Assembly (NCBI GenBank): GCA_032716605.1 | Contig: CM064512.1 | Span: forward strand, 27,962,640 to 28,026,639 | Direction of reading: 5' to 3' | Source of the DNA: Paralithodes platypus | Lineage: Eukaryota > Arthropoda > Malacostraca > Decapoda > Lithodidae | DNA length: 64,000 nt | Shown: one piece after another, positions 35,459-46,532 of the stretch | Numbering within the stretch: position 1 is the stretch's first letter | How the letters are laid out: the number at the start of each line of letters is the position of its first letter | Translations under genes and position numbers: made by a program | The notes under the pieces: generated by a model | The model's input: the letters and a program-made list of their open reading frames with translations, nothing else | The model's database searches: none | What the model was told of the DNA's origin: nothing

Positions 35459-35467
35459 AGTAGGGGG
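35459..35467 (+). promoter_or_regulatory. Ty3-A polypurine tract
   Basis: AGTAGGGGG directly precedes the TG of the 3' LTR at 35468. Confidence 0.65.
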
Positions 35468-37608
35468 TGAAAAAGTAGAAACGCCCTCCGCCAATTACCG
35501 CGCTCCCTTTTGCTTACTTGCCAAGCCAGCTGATTTTGACAGCTCACGGCTGAAACGTGCAAGGCCCCGCCGCCCACCAGCCAATCAGCGGCCTCCATTG
35601 TCGGAGCGCGAAGCTGGACTTCCTACTCCCCCTCAGAAGTCACTCTCTTTCTTTGCTCGAAGAACTCCTTCTGATTATCCTTTGAGTAATACCTCGGTGC
35701 CAGCCCTGTACTCCCGTAAGCCACCAAAAGAGGGTTATAATCAACTTCCTGGAACTTACTATAAAGAGAAGAGAGAGGAGATGAAGGAAGTAAAAAGTCA
35801 GTGCGAACGTACAGCTGGGCAAAGCCACCAGCCAATCAGAGCGCGCGAGAGCTGGAGGCCAGAGTATAAAGGCAGCCGCGCGCGGACTCCAGGGGTCACT
35901 CACCCCTCAGAGCTCACCAGGTCCACACACTGCAACCTACTTGCTCTCCCTCTCGCCCGGGCACAAAGGAACACCAGGAGCCCAATTTTCCAGTTACCTT
36001 GCCCTCACCTAAACACAGTTCCAGACACACACACACCTGATCCAGCATACCACAAATACATTTGTTAAGGACCAATATTGGGCCCGCATATTATAAGGAG
36101 AGAAACAGAGATGTGGAGGACTAACCTGGTGGTTTGCTATATAAATTGATGTGTCCTTCTAGGACAAGACTAAAGGAAAAATAATTTAGACTTACCTGGA
36201 TATATAAAGATGATGACGTGTTTATTAATTAGTTATTTTTGTTAGCACTGGCACCAGCCGAAGAGTTATTATATAGGATCTGATAGGAGATATTTAAGAT
36301 TAAAAGGGTATGGGAAAGATTACTTGTGTTGATAAATGAGGCAACCAAAGAGGGAAACAGTTGTTTAGTTGCCAAATAGATTAAAGATTAAAAGAGTAAA
36401 AGTACAGAGGGGAGGGAAAGAATACTTTTGCTAATAAATGAGGCAACCAGTAAGTTAAAGAGGGAAACAGTTGTTCAGTTGCCTAATAGATTAGCTATAG
36501 CTAGGGATGGACACTAGTCCCTATGAATAATTTATTAAGTTGTGTAGAAAGGAAACTGTGAAGAAGGACACTAGTCCAATGTGAGTTGCGTTATTATTAA
36601 GTGTAAAAGAGTTATTCCGTGTATGCGTCTGAGGCACGGTTCATCTTTTGTTAGTACGATAATTGATTAAGGTGAAGGGTAACCTAGCGTGTTGGTAACA
36701 GGGTTACTAGAGGGTAAATTCAGAAGATGTAATTGAGATAAAGATTGTAAACCTAATTGTGAAGTAACTGGGTGGCGGAACCCAATGAGGTTATTGAGGT
36801 AAAGATTGTAAATCTATATTGTGAAGTAACTGGGTGACGGAACCCAATAGTGTCATTGAGATAAATAATGTAAACCTATATTGTGAAGTAACGGGGTGAC
36901 GGAACCCAATAGTATTATTGAGATAAAGATTGTAAACCTAATTGTGAAATAACTGGGTGGCGGGACCCAATAGTGTTATTGAGGTAAAGATTTTAAACCT
37001 AGATTGTGAAGTAACTGGGTGGCGGAACCCATATTATACGTGAGAGAGACCTTGTAATCTCATTCGGTAATTTGTATGATGTTATGTCATTGTGGAGGTA
37101 CTTGTGTAGTAACGACGGTTGTGTCAGAGGAATAAATAGATTCTGTATTGAGGAGATAGATTACATATGTTATAACCTTGGGATTGGGAAAAGGCTCAGT
37201 AAACGTGGGAAAAACTAAAGAGTAGAGGAACGAATATAACTTTTGTTTTAGTTAGGCAAAGAGCATATGGTTCATTAGGCCCTGGTCTAAATAAAAGACA
37301 CAGCAGGGTTTTGACTTAATTATTTAAGATTAATCACTAATAACGGATCGTAGGATTGAAGCCGACTTGAGTCAATACCTGAATAGCGGAGATTCAGTTA
37401 GGGAGTAACGGGAACTCTAGGGGTCCCAAAGTACAACCTAGCATGAATCGACGTAATATTCAAACTGTGTCTTGAACTCATCTCGGCCCGGGCCAAGAAC
37501 CTATTATTAGGGTAGTTAGGAAGTCTGTTAAATAAAATATACGAACTTATAAATAACTGTCGAATCATCCCCCGTAGTAGTAGCATAAAAGATTTGGAAT
37601 TAAATACT

Positions 37609-37611
<3 letters not shown>
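35468..37611 (+). repeat. Ty3-A 3' LTR (2144 bp)
   Basis: Uninterrupted copy of the LTR, TGAAAAAG...ATACTACA. It provides the empty site for Ty3-B near 36343 and repeats the minisatellite at about 36727-37031. It is visibly more diverged from its 5' partner than the Ty3-B LTRs are from each other. Confidence 0.92.
36727..37031 (+). repeat. Minisatellite in the Ty3-A 3' LTR
   Basis: Same 61-62 bp units as at 29605-29907, with unit starts at about 36764, 36826, 36888, 36949 and 37011. Confidence 0.85.

Positions 37612-37639
<28 letters not shown>
37612..37639. repeat. (TA)n between Ty3-A and Ty3-C
   Basis: A 28-bp pure TA run, the piece of the target microsatellite left between the two LTR elements. 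Confidence 0.95.
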
Positions 37640-37643
<4 letters not shown>

Positions 37644-39754
37644 ACGAATCTGGACCTCAGTTGCTTAGAGACGGTATACGAAAATAATTACTAATACAAA
37701 TGCACCTTGTCTCTCTACCAAACAACACCACGACGCAACAGGTAAGAGCTTTATGAACGCTTCCAGGCTCTTCTCAGGTCTTAAGGTGCACACTGCCCTG
37801 CTCCTATTCTGAATAATAAGTAGAACAGAAATACTCATGTAACTTACTAGCTACGAGAACTCGAAACCAACACCGGGATTAGCAATGCTGGGTTGGATAA
37901 TCAAAACAGTTAAATACATATAGGCTACCAGCAGACATCAACGACAAAAAGAGTGCAGGTGTACTTCGAGCATAACAGGCTATGCGCGCCCTCGACAATA
38001 CTAAACCGTGCGCAAACAAGCCAACGGTAATCCACTCTCAACCCAAGAGAGTTGCACATAATAATATAAGATATAATAATGTTCTAACAATACAAGGCAG
38101 TGTCCTAATATGACTACTAACCTCGGGGTAATGTTAGTGGAAGCAGGTTGCCCTGACCACCTCTAACATCACACCAATATATCCTGCTTCAACCTGGGCC
38201 CCCCAGTGAGTTACCGCCCAAACAATGAACTCTTTAGAGTGCACCTCCAACACTCACTTAACTATGGGGGGGTGTCCAGACTGAAGCTGGATTCCTAATT
38301 AATATTAAACACTCCGTTGCCTCGGTTCGAAACCCGAGATAGGGAACACACAAGTGCTGGGGCAGAACCGTCAAGGATGTTACCGGGTCCTAAGCACGAA
38401 CACTGGGAAAAATATGTAGGGGTTATGGATGTGTGTGTGTGTGGACTGTCTATGGGATTAACAGTGCTTATTAGTAAGGACCCCGGCAAACCTCCCAGCT
38501 CTTCCCTATCACGAATTCCGAAGTAGCCACCGGAGGTTCAGAATATATGATGAAAATGGAAAGATAATAATTATAATGATGATCAGAGGAAAAGGATAAT
38601 TAAATGAAGAAATTAATGTCTAAGATTCTCTGTTAATTACGTTACGATACAATTATGCAAGCAAGGAAAAATAAACGGGGCAGACTGATGGGTCACGAGA
38701 GAGAAGGGGACCCCAAGTATTTAGTCTGGCCGCCAACGAGAGAATGAAGGGACCGGATGTTGCAGAGCACTGCGGAGGCCAGCCTCAATGAAGGGGTTGC
38801 AAAATCTCACCACACGATATGATAAGACTAAGACACTTCACAAGAATAACTTATACTAAAGTTTTCCTGTGTTAACAACTTACCTAAAACAGTGTGGCAG
38901 ATAAAATAAAGTACATCTTTATATTGTAACACAACTGAACTTGCAATGATCACATAATTAAATAAAGTTGTGTTGCTTAGCAACCTTACCTCCCGCGAGG
39001 CAAAAGCAACAAGCTGTCAACGCCTCCCTCGCCAGCCACACTATCTAGCAACCTACACGTTGCCGCTTAACTAACAACTGGTTATACGAAACTGATAACA
39101 CTCTATGGGCTCATTCTACACAAATGTTTATTGAGACAAAAATGCTTAGAGGCACGGCAAAACTAGGCATGTGTAATTGGAAGGGTATCGGAGTGAAATT
39201 CACAATACCAGGTCCTTCTAATAGACTTGGCACAACTGCTTTAACCCCTAACTATCGGCGCACAACATAAGTCGAGTTAAATCAATCTGGACTATCTGGC
39301 GGCGCGCGACATAGATCGTGTGGCAATTTCAGCACGTAATGTTGCTGAGAGAGAAAGACAAGTGGTGGCAGGAGAGTAGCGAGCGTATGACTGCTCCAGA
39401 CCACCGCGGCGAACCTACTGACATGAATCCCACCTCCTCCCTCCCTCTCTCACTCGCTACATACTGAATTGTATGGGGAAAGTACCGAATTACATGCTTT
39501 TTGCACTCGTGTTGCGCGATTGTTGCAAGAAAACTAGCCGTCATAAAAGGATCGTTATGGTGTCATTGGAAAGCTCTGTTTATGCCCTTTCAGGGATATA
39601 TACTTGTTTTACGCTCTGGGTCTTATTTAGGCATGAAAATGATCATGTAAACAGCCCTATTTTGGCTAAAAACACCCCGCTGGGCGGTACATATAAATAG
39701 ACCGCTAGCCCGCTAATAAGGTGTTAATAAATCTGGCGCCAGTCGAGTCTAGCT
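37640..39754 (-). repeat. Ty3-C 3' LTR (left) with a MITE inside
   Basis: Matches the right LTR from TGTTACG through AGTCGAGTCTAGCTA, interrupted by the MITE at 39241-39727. The terminal 37 bp are missing. Confidence 0.88.
39241..39727 (+). mobile_element. TTAA MITE, family 1, copy 2
   Basis: TTAACCCCTAACTATCGGCG to CTAATAAGGTGTTAA. The right LTR reads CTGCTTTAATAAATCTGGCG at the matching place (about 46367), an exact empty site with a single TTAA. Confidence 0.9.
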
Positions 39755-40380
39755 ATATCATTAGTTTACAACTGCAAAATATTTACATTAACCTAACAAG
39801 TGCGCATGGGGGTAATTAGACACTAAAATATTCATTGTACCATTAATAGCATTAATACTTATCCATATGCGCCTATTATGGGTTGATTATAAAGGTATTA
39901 ACCTGAAACAACAATAAAACGAGTGAAAACAGCGTTTGGATGGTCAAAATCGGAGATATAGCCCGCGAGTTGTATAATGTATGGGTGAGGCAAGCTGCTT
40001 TCCCGCCAATTTCCCCCAAGGCCACTGAGACACAGTCGATCGATACTCTCTCTCTCTCTCTTGCATTCGCTTGCTATAAGTGATGACCACACCCTGCAAC
40101 CGGATTTCTAATGTTAGCACAAAAATATACCTCAGAATAAGGGAATAACAGGGAAAATAGGTGATAACTGAAGGAGAGGAGCAAAGTGGGGAAGGAGGGG
40201 AGGTAGAGGACTGAGATTTTGCATGGCCCAGGGGCCAAAAAAAATAAAAAAATAAAAAAATAAAAATATTTTTTGTTTTTTTCGATGTCAAAAGTTGATT
40301 TTTTTTTTCTCTGACTCTTAAGAGTCTTCCCGCAGTCCGCCGGGGGAACTCTTAAGAGTCTCCCGGCAGTTCCCGGGTTA
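39755..40380. other. Unassigned sequence at the 3' end of Ty3-C
   Basis: Does not match LTR or pol. It contains an AAAAAAT-rich tract at about 40238-40275 and two copies of ACTCTTAAGAGTCT near 40315 and 40349. TTAACC at 39898 and GGGTTAA at about 40375 could be ends of a further TTAA element, but the inverted match is weak. Confidence 0.4.
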
Positions 40381-40444
40381 ACAGTCTTTTATATTTTTAC
40401 ATTTTATCGATTTTTTTAACATGAGTAAATATAACTTACTAACT

Positions 40445-40865
40445 AAAAAGCCTCGTGCTCTCCTATCATTCCTCAGAGGACTCACGGGACAAACAGTCTG
40501 CCAGGACATTATCCACACCATGGATGTGCCTAACATCGAGATGATATTCTTGCAACATCAAACTCCAGCGAGTAAGTCTCTGGTTTTTGTCCTTGAGCCT
40601 ATTAAGAAACTGCAGAGGATGATGGTCAGAGTACGTGCCCATATGGTGGCAAATAAACAGCGAAATGGTATAAACTCAAAATAATAGCTAGCAACTCCCT
40701 CTCGATCACAGAATAATTCTTGTGTGCTCGGTTAAACTTTTTTGAAAAGTAGAAAAGGGGGTGCTCAACATCATCCATGTAGACTAAACAATTGGGGACA
40801 TCATACACAACCCTGCCCATTAACCTCTGAAAGGTGGTGGGAGCATTCTTCAAGCCGTAAGGCAT
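40445..40865 (-). pseudogene. Ty3-C RT-RNase H fragment with internal deletion
   Basis: The minus strand reads MPYGLKNAPTTFQRLM then CLVYMDDV, the RT catalytic box. It jumps at once to PLFYFSKKFNRAHKNYSVIERE, an RNase H motif that normally lies about 200 residues later. It ends DVRHIHGVDNVLADCLS near 40480. The deletion removes the RT thumb and much of RNase H. No integrase core follows before the LTR. Confidence 0.82.
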
Positions 40866-40871
40866 TACCTG

Positions 40872-42326
40872 TCACTGATACACTCCTCCCCCCACCAAAA
40901 AACTAGCGATTTTCTTGGCACGTTCTGGTAGTGGGACTTGCAAATAGCCTTTAACTAAGTCCACTTCTATGATGCACGAGGCTGCCCCAATCTTGTCTAC
41001 CGAGTCATCAACTCTCAGTAAAGGGTAGGTATCTGTCTTTGAGAGTAAATTTACTTTGCAAGGTGGTAATTTTATAGGCTTGTTCTCTCCCACATCGCTG
41101 TTATGCACCGCCCAAGATGTCAAACCGGGTGCATCCCCGAACACGTTTGGATAAGCCCACAAGGTAGTAAACATCTCAACCCTTTCCGGAGGTAAATGGG
41201 TCAATTCCTCCCGCAGGGCCAGGTACCCGTTCTCTGCCCATGTCCCAGCCGGCACAGCCTCACCTGTGAAAAACTCCCTCTCCTCCTCCTGCTCCTCCTT
41301 TATGCCTTCTACAACCAGGACAGGGCAACGAGACACGGCATCCTGGTCCCTGGGACCGGAGAATTGGGAAGAGTGCAGAGGGGGGTTGAGAGGCACTGCA
41401 GGAGCCTTGCCGGGCGTTCCCACAGTGCATGAACCGCTAGCCCCGGGACATGGGTTATCCAACCACCATCCACCAGGCCCGGGTTCACCCTGCACCTCCG
41501 ACTCCAACTCTCCAGTCAATAACATAGGCAAGAAATTGACCGTATCTGACTCAACTTTCTCTACTGACCCGTTCTGAGCGGATACAGTAGCACAAACTGC
41601 CGCAGACAACTCCCCGTTAACATGGCAGAGCTGATGGGTCTTACGTCTGCTTGGATTACTCTCCCCGACCTTAGAAACCCAGTGTGTTAATAAAGCATCA
41701 CTCTGCGGCGCCTCACCAAACTCCCCCGGTGCCACGGTGGTAAGATTAGGTTTAGCCTCCAAGTCGGTCTGATTCGATGATACAGGATCAACCGGTCCTC
41801 CCGTAGGGACCCGATCGCTCCCTTCAGCATCACCTCTGGCACCAGGTGAACCGAGTGAGGAGCTTTCCGCTGAGCCTTCCTCCTCGTCCTGCACACCCTC
41901 GGCACCCTGCAGATCAGTCGAATCTATGGGTGATGCAGATTCAGTACTGTACATCCCCTCGATCAGATCTATCTCCTCCCCTAACAATTCCTCCGGCTGT
42001 GCAACCTGGGCCATAGATCTTTTGACCTCACACACCGGAAACAAATCGGGAGGCAGCTTCTTGGCCTCCTTGTTCCTCTCCTCAGGTTGTACCTGTTCTG
42101 ACACCACTACCGGAGGTGGAAAGACCCTGCTCCCTGCCATATCTGCTCCAAGCAGAAAATCAATCCCCTCCACAGGTAATGTGTCCACGACCGCTACCTT
42201 CGCCGTCGCCGTGACTACAGGACACCTAAGATGAACAGGAACGAGGCTATAATAGGCCTCAGTGTTTACACCTCGACATAACACAACTCGCCAGATTTTA
42301 TCGGCTTCCCCATCAAGTTCAAACAC
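40872..42326 (-). CDS. Ty3-C protease C-terminus, long acidic linker, start of RT
   Basis: Open frame of 484 codons. The N-terminal part has PVEGIDFLLGADMAG, the C-terminal motif of a retropepsin whose active site must lie upstream in another frame. A long acidic Ser/Pro-rich linker follows. RRKTHQLCHVN near 41640 resembles the end of integrase; LREELTHLPPERVE and PNVFGDAPGLTSW are typical of the segment before RT. RT starts DTYPLLRVDDSVDKIGAAS and VKGYLQVPLPERAKK. Two segments match Ty3-B closely. The order protease, integrase end, RT is Gmr1-like. The frame is open but the enzyme set is incomplete. Confidence 0.72.
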   Translation of the reverse strand: MFELDGEADKIWRVVLCRGVNTEAYYSLVPVHLRCPVVTATAKVAVVDTLPVEGIDFLLGADMAGSRVFPPPVVVSEQVQPEERNKEAKKLPPDLFPVCEVKRSMAQVAQPEELLGEEIDLIEGMYSTESASPIDSTDLQGAEGVQDEEEGSAESSSLGSPGARGDAEGSDRVPTGGPVDPVSSNQTDLEAKPNLTTVAPGEFGEAPQSDALLTHWVSKVGESNPSRRKTHQLCHVNGELSAAVCATVSAQNGSVEKVESDTVNFLPMLLTGELESEVQGEPGPGGWWLDNPCPGASGSCTVGTPGKAPAVPLNPPLHSSQFSGPRDQDAVSRCPVLVVEGIKEEQEEEREFFTGEAVPAGTWAENGYLALREELTHLPPERVEMFTTLWAYPNVFGDAPGLTSWAVHNSDVGENKPIKLPPCKVNLLSKTDTYPLLRVDDSVDKIGAASCIIEVDLVKGYLQVPLPERAKKIASFLVGGGVYQ

Positions 42327-42343
42327 ATGGACTGCTTAGCTCC

Positions 42344-44183
42344 CTAATCCCTAAGAACCTTGACTGGATACACCTTCCCACACAGCTCTACTTCACCCTC
42401 ATGAACGAAAGCCTGGCACCAAGCGAGCGAGGCTTCTGGACCTGCATTAGTACCTAGTTGAGACACTTTGTCGGGGGCAGGCTGTGCCACGGCCATTGGC
42501 ACCCCATGCTTCACCCTTCGGTCTGCCTCCAACCTCAGTAACAAAGATTCATCCCCTCCTCCATGGATACCAACGACAAACGACACAGGCTTAGCAAGCG
42601 CTGCAGGAGGCTTTGCCTTGGGACAGTTTGGTTTAATATGTCCGGTCTGTTTACACCCATAACACCTAACAACACTGGAATCAGGTTGTGCTGGATTTGG
42701 TGGTTTTTGTTTGTCTCCACCGTTATTATTACGTGTGGGACCAAGGCCACTATTACTGTACCCTCCACTTCCACCTGCTCGGTACTTCTCGTCACGTGCA
42801 GTCGTGGGGGGGCATATCTGGCACGATCAGTATAACCCTTGGTTGCCAACACTCGATCGTCAGCCCACACGGCAGCATCAGACAGCTTGCCGGGGCACTT
42901 CTCACGGATCTTTTGGCAAAGCTCTTTGTCGACATTGTTGGTAAAGTGTTCTAGCAGGAAAAAACTTAATTGCCTCATTTAAATTTGTTACATTTCACTT
43001 AAAAGCCAACGAGACAAACAATCACGGAGGTACTTCGCAAACTCAACATGCCTATGATTAGGCTTCTTCCTTGCATTACGAAATTTAAGGCGATAGGCTT
43101 CTGCTCTGAGTTCATAAGCCTTAAGGATAGCCTGCTTTAAATTATCATACTCTGCTAAGTCCTCCACTGACATCCTATCATATGCCTCGAGCGCTTTTCC
43201 CTTGAGAACATTTGCCACCAATGCCGCCCAGCGTTCCGATGGCCACTCGAACTCCCGTGCTTTCTTTTCAAATCGCTGGAACCATTCAGTGACTTTTTCC
43301 TCGTCAAAGCAGGAACGAGCTTCAGGCTACGAGACAACTTTAACTCGCTAGATTCCTCCCTGTGTACCGTGCCCACTTGTCCCCTTGTGTACCTACCCCC
43401 TTCTACCTCAACTTTGGTTCTTTGTAACTCCATTGTCATTCTCTGTGTTTCTAACCTCTCCTGCATCTCTCTCTCTTTCTCTTCTCTACTCTCCTGCCTC
43501 TCTCTCTCTTGCATTTCCAATTTCTTCAACTCCACTCTAATTGTATTAGAGCATCACTTGATAGCCCTACCGGGGCAAAAGTAGGGGGTGGTGTAGGAAC
43601 ATAAGCGGGATGGTAACGTGGCTGAATCGTAAAAAGTCCGGCTGGGATAAATGGGGGGGGGGGGGGGAGGTGTAACCTGGTTCTGTGCTGCCCAGCCAGC
43701 GGCAGGAGTAGAGTGTATAGGATAAAAATGGGGTTGAGTAAGTTGGGGCACACCAGAGGGCACGTCAGGCAACAACGGGGGATTAACAGTAGGACAGGTA
43801 AACTGGGAAGACGTTATGCTTTCATTAAAAGGACTGGGTGTGCGCGTCGGAGAGCGTGCAGGTATCTCATTAAAAGGACTAGGTGTGCGCGGCGGAGAGC
43901 GTGCAGGTGTGTTATAGACTCCTGCCGGCGCAGTTGTTGACCCAACCTCCTCTTGAACGTCATAATAATACTGCCATATATACAGCTGACATGCTTCCCT
44001 CGTGGTAAGAAGAGACCCCTCTACTCCCAACACTGTTGCTATCAACCTCAATTCCTCCACCCTTCTCAACTGCATTTGTGCCCATTCTGGAGAACTCCGA
44101 AGGAACACTCTCGCATCCTCCTCACTGGCGATATGTAATGGCACGGCACTCTCCCCCTCCTCTCTTGCTTGTTGTTCAGACAT
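42344..44183 (-). pseudogene. Ty3-C gag and zinc knuckle, several frameshifts
   Basis: Starts at ATG 44183 (MSEQQAREEGESAV). A Pro-rich region follows, with twice-repeated PARSP.RTPSPFNE near 43850. A poly-C tract on the minus strand (poly-G at about 43649-43662) coincides with a frame change. Pieces of the capsid follow in other frames: ELKKLEMQERERQES coiled coil (43535), then LKGKALEAYDRMS and AYELRAEAYRLKFRNARK (43221-42988), which parallel Ty3-B gag. A CCHC knuckle CYGCKQTGHIKPNC lies near 42625-42670. About four frame changes make it non-functional. Confidence 0.78.
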
Positions 44184-44242
44184 AATAAAATATAAATGAT
44201 AGACATCTATTCTAAACAAAATTCCTCTGATCAAAATAAATC

Positions 44243-44729
44243 TTAACCCTTGTCTATCGGGGCCCGACTTAAGTCTGTATCTAAAAATCTGGACTATGTG
44301 GCAGGGCCCGACTTTAGTCTGTGTGCAATTTTGGCACAATATTGGCTCTGAGAGAGAGCCGAGCGGTGGGAGGAGCGTAGGTTGCCTCATAACCGCTCGC
44401 CACAACCGTCGTGGGCCCACTGACATGTACTCCACACTATTCCACCCTCATTCACTCGCTACACACGTAATTATGTAACGAAATGACCGTATTTTAGCGA
44501 TTTTGCCCTTCGGTTGCACGATCGTTGCAAGACAACCAGTGATCGTAGAAGGATGGTTCGGGTGTCATTGGAAAGCTCAATTTACGCCACTTTCAGGGAT
44601 ACATACTTGTATTACGCTCTGGCTCTTGTTTATGCATGAAAAAGAGCACGGAAACAACCCCATTTATGGTAAAAAAAAAAGCTGGGCGGTACATAGAAAT
44701 TACCGCCTAGGCCGCTCGTTGAGTGTTAA
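44243..44729 (+). mobile_element. TTAA MITE, family 1, copy 3
   Basis: TTAACCCTTGTCTATCGGGG to CTCGTTGAGTGTTAA, inserted in the leader between the Ty3-C primer site and gag. It shares GGATGGTTCGGGTGTCATTG with the other copies. Confidence 0.87.
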
Positions 44730-44755
44730 TAACTGGTACTATTCTGATTATCCTA

Positions 44756-44768
44756 GGCAAAGTCGCCA
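44756..44768 (-). promoter_or_regulatory. Ty3-C primer binding site
   Basis: TGGCGACTTTGCC on the minus strand, 1 nt from the 5' LTR; nearly the same as in Ty3-B. Confidence 0.7.
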
Positions 44769-44769
44769 C

Positions 44770-46436
44770 TGTTACGCATCTGGACGTCAGTTGCTTAGAG
44801 ACGGTATACGAAAATAATTACTAATAGAAGTGCACCTTGTCTCTCTACCAAACAACACCACGACGCAACAGGTAAGAGCTTTATGAACGCTTCCAGGCTT
44901 TTCTCAGGACTTAAGGTGCACACTGCCCTGCTCCTATTCTGAATATGTAGAACAGAAATACTCTTGTAACTGACTAGCTACGAGAACTCGAAACCAACAC
45001 CGGGATTAGCCATGCTGGGTTGGATAATCAAAACAGTTAAATACATATAGGATACCAGCAGACATCAACGAAAAAAAGAGTGCAGGTGTACTTCGAGCAT
45101 AACAGGCTATGCGCGCCCTCGACAATACTAAACCGTGCGCAAACCAGCCAACGGTACTCCACTCTCAACTCAAGAGAGTTGCACATAATAATATAGCATA
45201 TAATAATGTTCTGACAATACAAGGCAGTGTCCTAATATTACTACTAACCTCGGGGTGATGTTAGTAGAAGCAGGTTGCCCTGACCACCTCTAACATCACA
45301 CCAATATATCCTGCTTCAACGTGGGCCCCCCAGTAAGTTACCGCCCAAACCATGAACTCTTAGAGTCCACCTCCCACACTCACTTAACAATGGGGTGGGG
45401 GGTCCAGACTGAAGCTGGATTCCTAATTAATATTTAACACTCCGTTGCCTCAGTTCGAAACCCGAGATAAGGAACACACAAGTGCTGGGGCAGAACCATC
45501 AAGGATGTTACCGGGTCCTAAGCACGAAAACTGGGAAAAATATGTAGGGGTTATGGATGTGTGTGTGTGTGTGGACTGTCTATGGGATTAACAGTGCTTA
45601 TTAGTAAGGACCCCGGCAAACCTCCCAGCTCTTCCTTATCACGAATTCCGAAGTAGCCACCGGAGGTTCAGAATATATGATGAAAATGGAAAGATAATAT
45701 AATGCTGATCAGAGGAAAAGGATAATTAAATGAAGAAATTAATGTCTAGGATTCTCTGTTAATTACGTTACGTTACTATAATTGCAAGCAAGGAAAAATA
45801 AACGGGGCAGACTGATGGGTCACGAGAGACAAGGGGACACCAACTATCTAGTCTGGCCGCCACCGAGAGAATGAGGGGACCGGATGTTGCAGAGCACCGC
45901 GGAGGCCAGCCTCAACGAAGGGGTTGCAAAATCTCACCACACGATATGATAAGACTAAGACACTTCACAAGAATAACTTATACTAAAGTATTCCTGTGTT
46001 AACAACTTAACTAAAACAGTGTGGCAGATAAAATAAAGTACATCTTTATATTGTAACACAATTGAACTTGCAATGATCACATAATTAAATAAACTTGTGT
46101 TGCTTAGCAACCTTACCTCCCGCGAGGCAAAAACAACAAGCTGTCAACACCTCCCTCGCCAGCCTCACTATCTAGCAACCTACACGTTTCCGCTTAACTA
46201 ACAACTGGTTAGACAAAACTGATAACTCTCTATGGGCTCATTCTACACAAATGTTTATTGAGACAAATATGCTTAGAGGCACGGCAAAACTAGGCATGTG
46301 TAATTGGAAGGGTATCGGAGTGAAACTCACAATACCAGGTCCTTCTAATAGACTTGGCACAGCTGCTTTAATAAATCTGGCGCCAGTCGAGTCTAGCTAC
46401 TCATAAAAGACTTTATAGACCCTGGTCATTGTGACA
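44770..46436 (-). repeat. Ty3-C 5' LTR (right, 1667 bp)
   Basis: TGTTACGCATCTGG to CATTGTGACA. It has the intact TTAA that serves as empty site for the MITE in the left LTR. It differs from the left copy by many substitutions and small indels, so it is older than Ty3-B. Confidence 0.85.
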
Positions 46437-46474
46437 ATATATATATATATATTATATATGCAGTATACTGTATC

Positions 46475-46532
<58 letters not shown>
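46437..46532. repeat. (TA)n and (GT)n microsatellite
   Basis: Right remnant of the TA array that hosts the LTR stack, ending in a (TG)n run. Confidence 0.95.

Larger units (their letters stand above)
20006..37611 (+). mobile_element. Ty3-A: full-length Ty3/Gypsy LTR retrotransposon carrying a nested element
   Basis: Two LTRs (TGTAAAGTAG...TACTACA and TGAAAAAGTAG...TACTACA) flank gag, protease, RT-RNase H and integrase in that order. The flanks are ATATA on both sides (20001-20005 and 37612-37616), a plausible 5-bp target duplication though it lies in a TA array. Ty3-B is inserted in the 5' LTR at 21048-29224 with a 4-bp AGAG duplication. Pol is frameshifted, so the copy is inactive. Confidence 0.9.
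37640..46436 (-). mobile_element. Ty3-C: decayed Gmr1-like Ty3/Gypsy element
   Basis: LTRs start TGTTACG (37640 and 44770); the right LTR ends GTGACA at 46436 with TA array on both outer sides. On the minus strand: primer site, gag, zinc knuckle, protease-like region, integrase C-terminal trace, RT fragment, RNase H fragment. Two family-1 MITEs are inserted, one in each end region. The left LTR lacks the last 37 bp seen at the right and is followed by unrelated sequence, so it has suffered a rearrangement. Confidence 0.85.

Noticed and set aside
35148..36068. Host-like 306-codon frame across the Ty3-A 3' LTR
   Set aside because: It runs through the polypurine tract and LTR promoter region and has no family pattern; chance opening in GC-rich LTR sequence.
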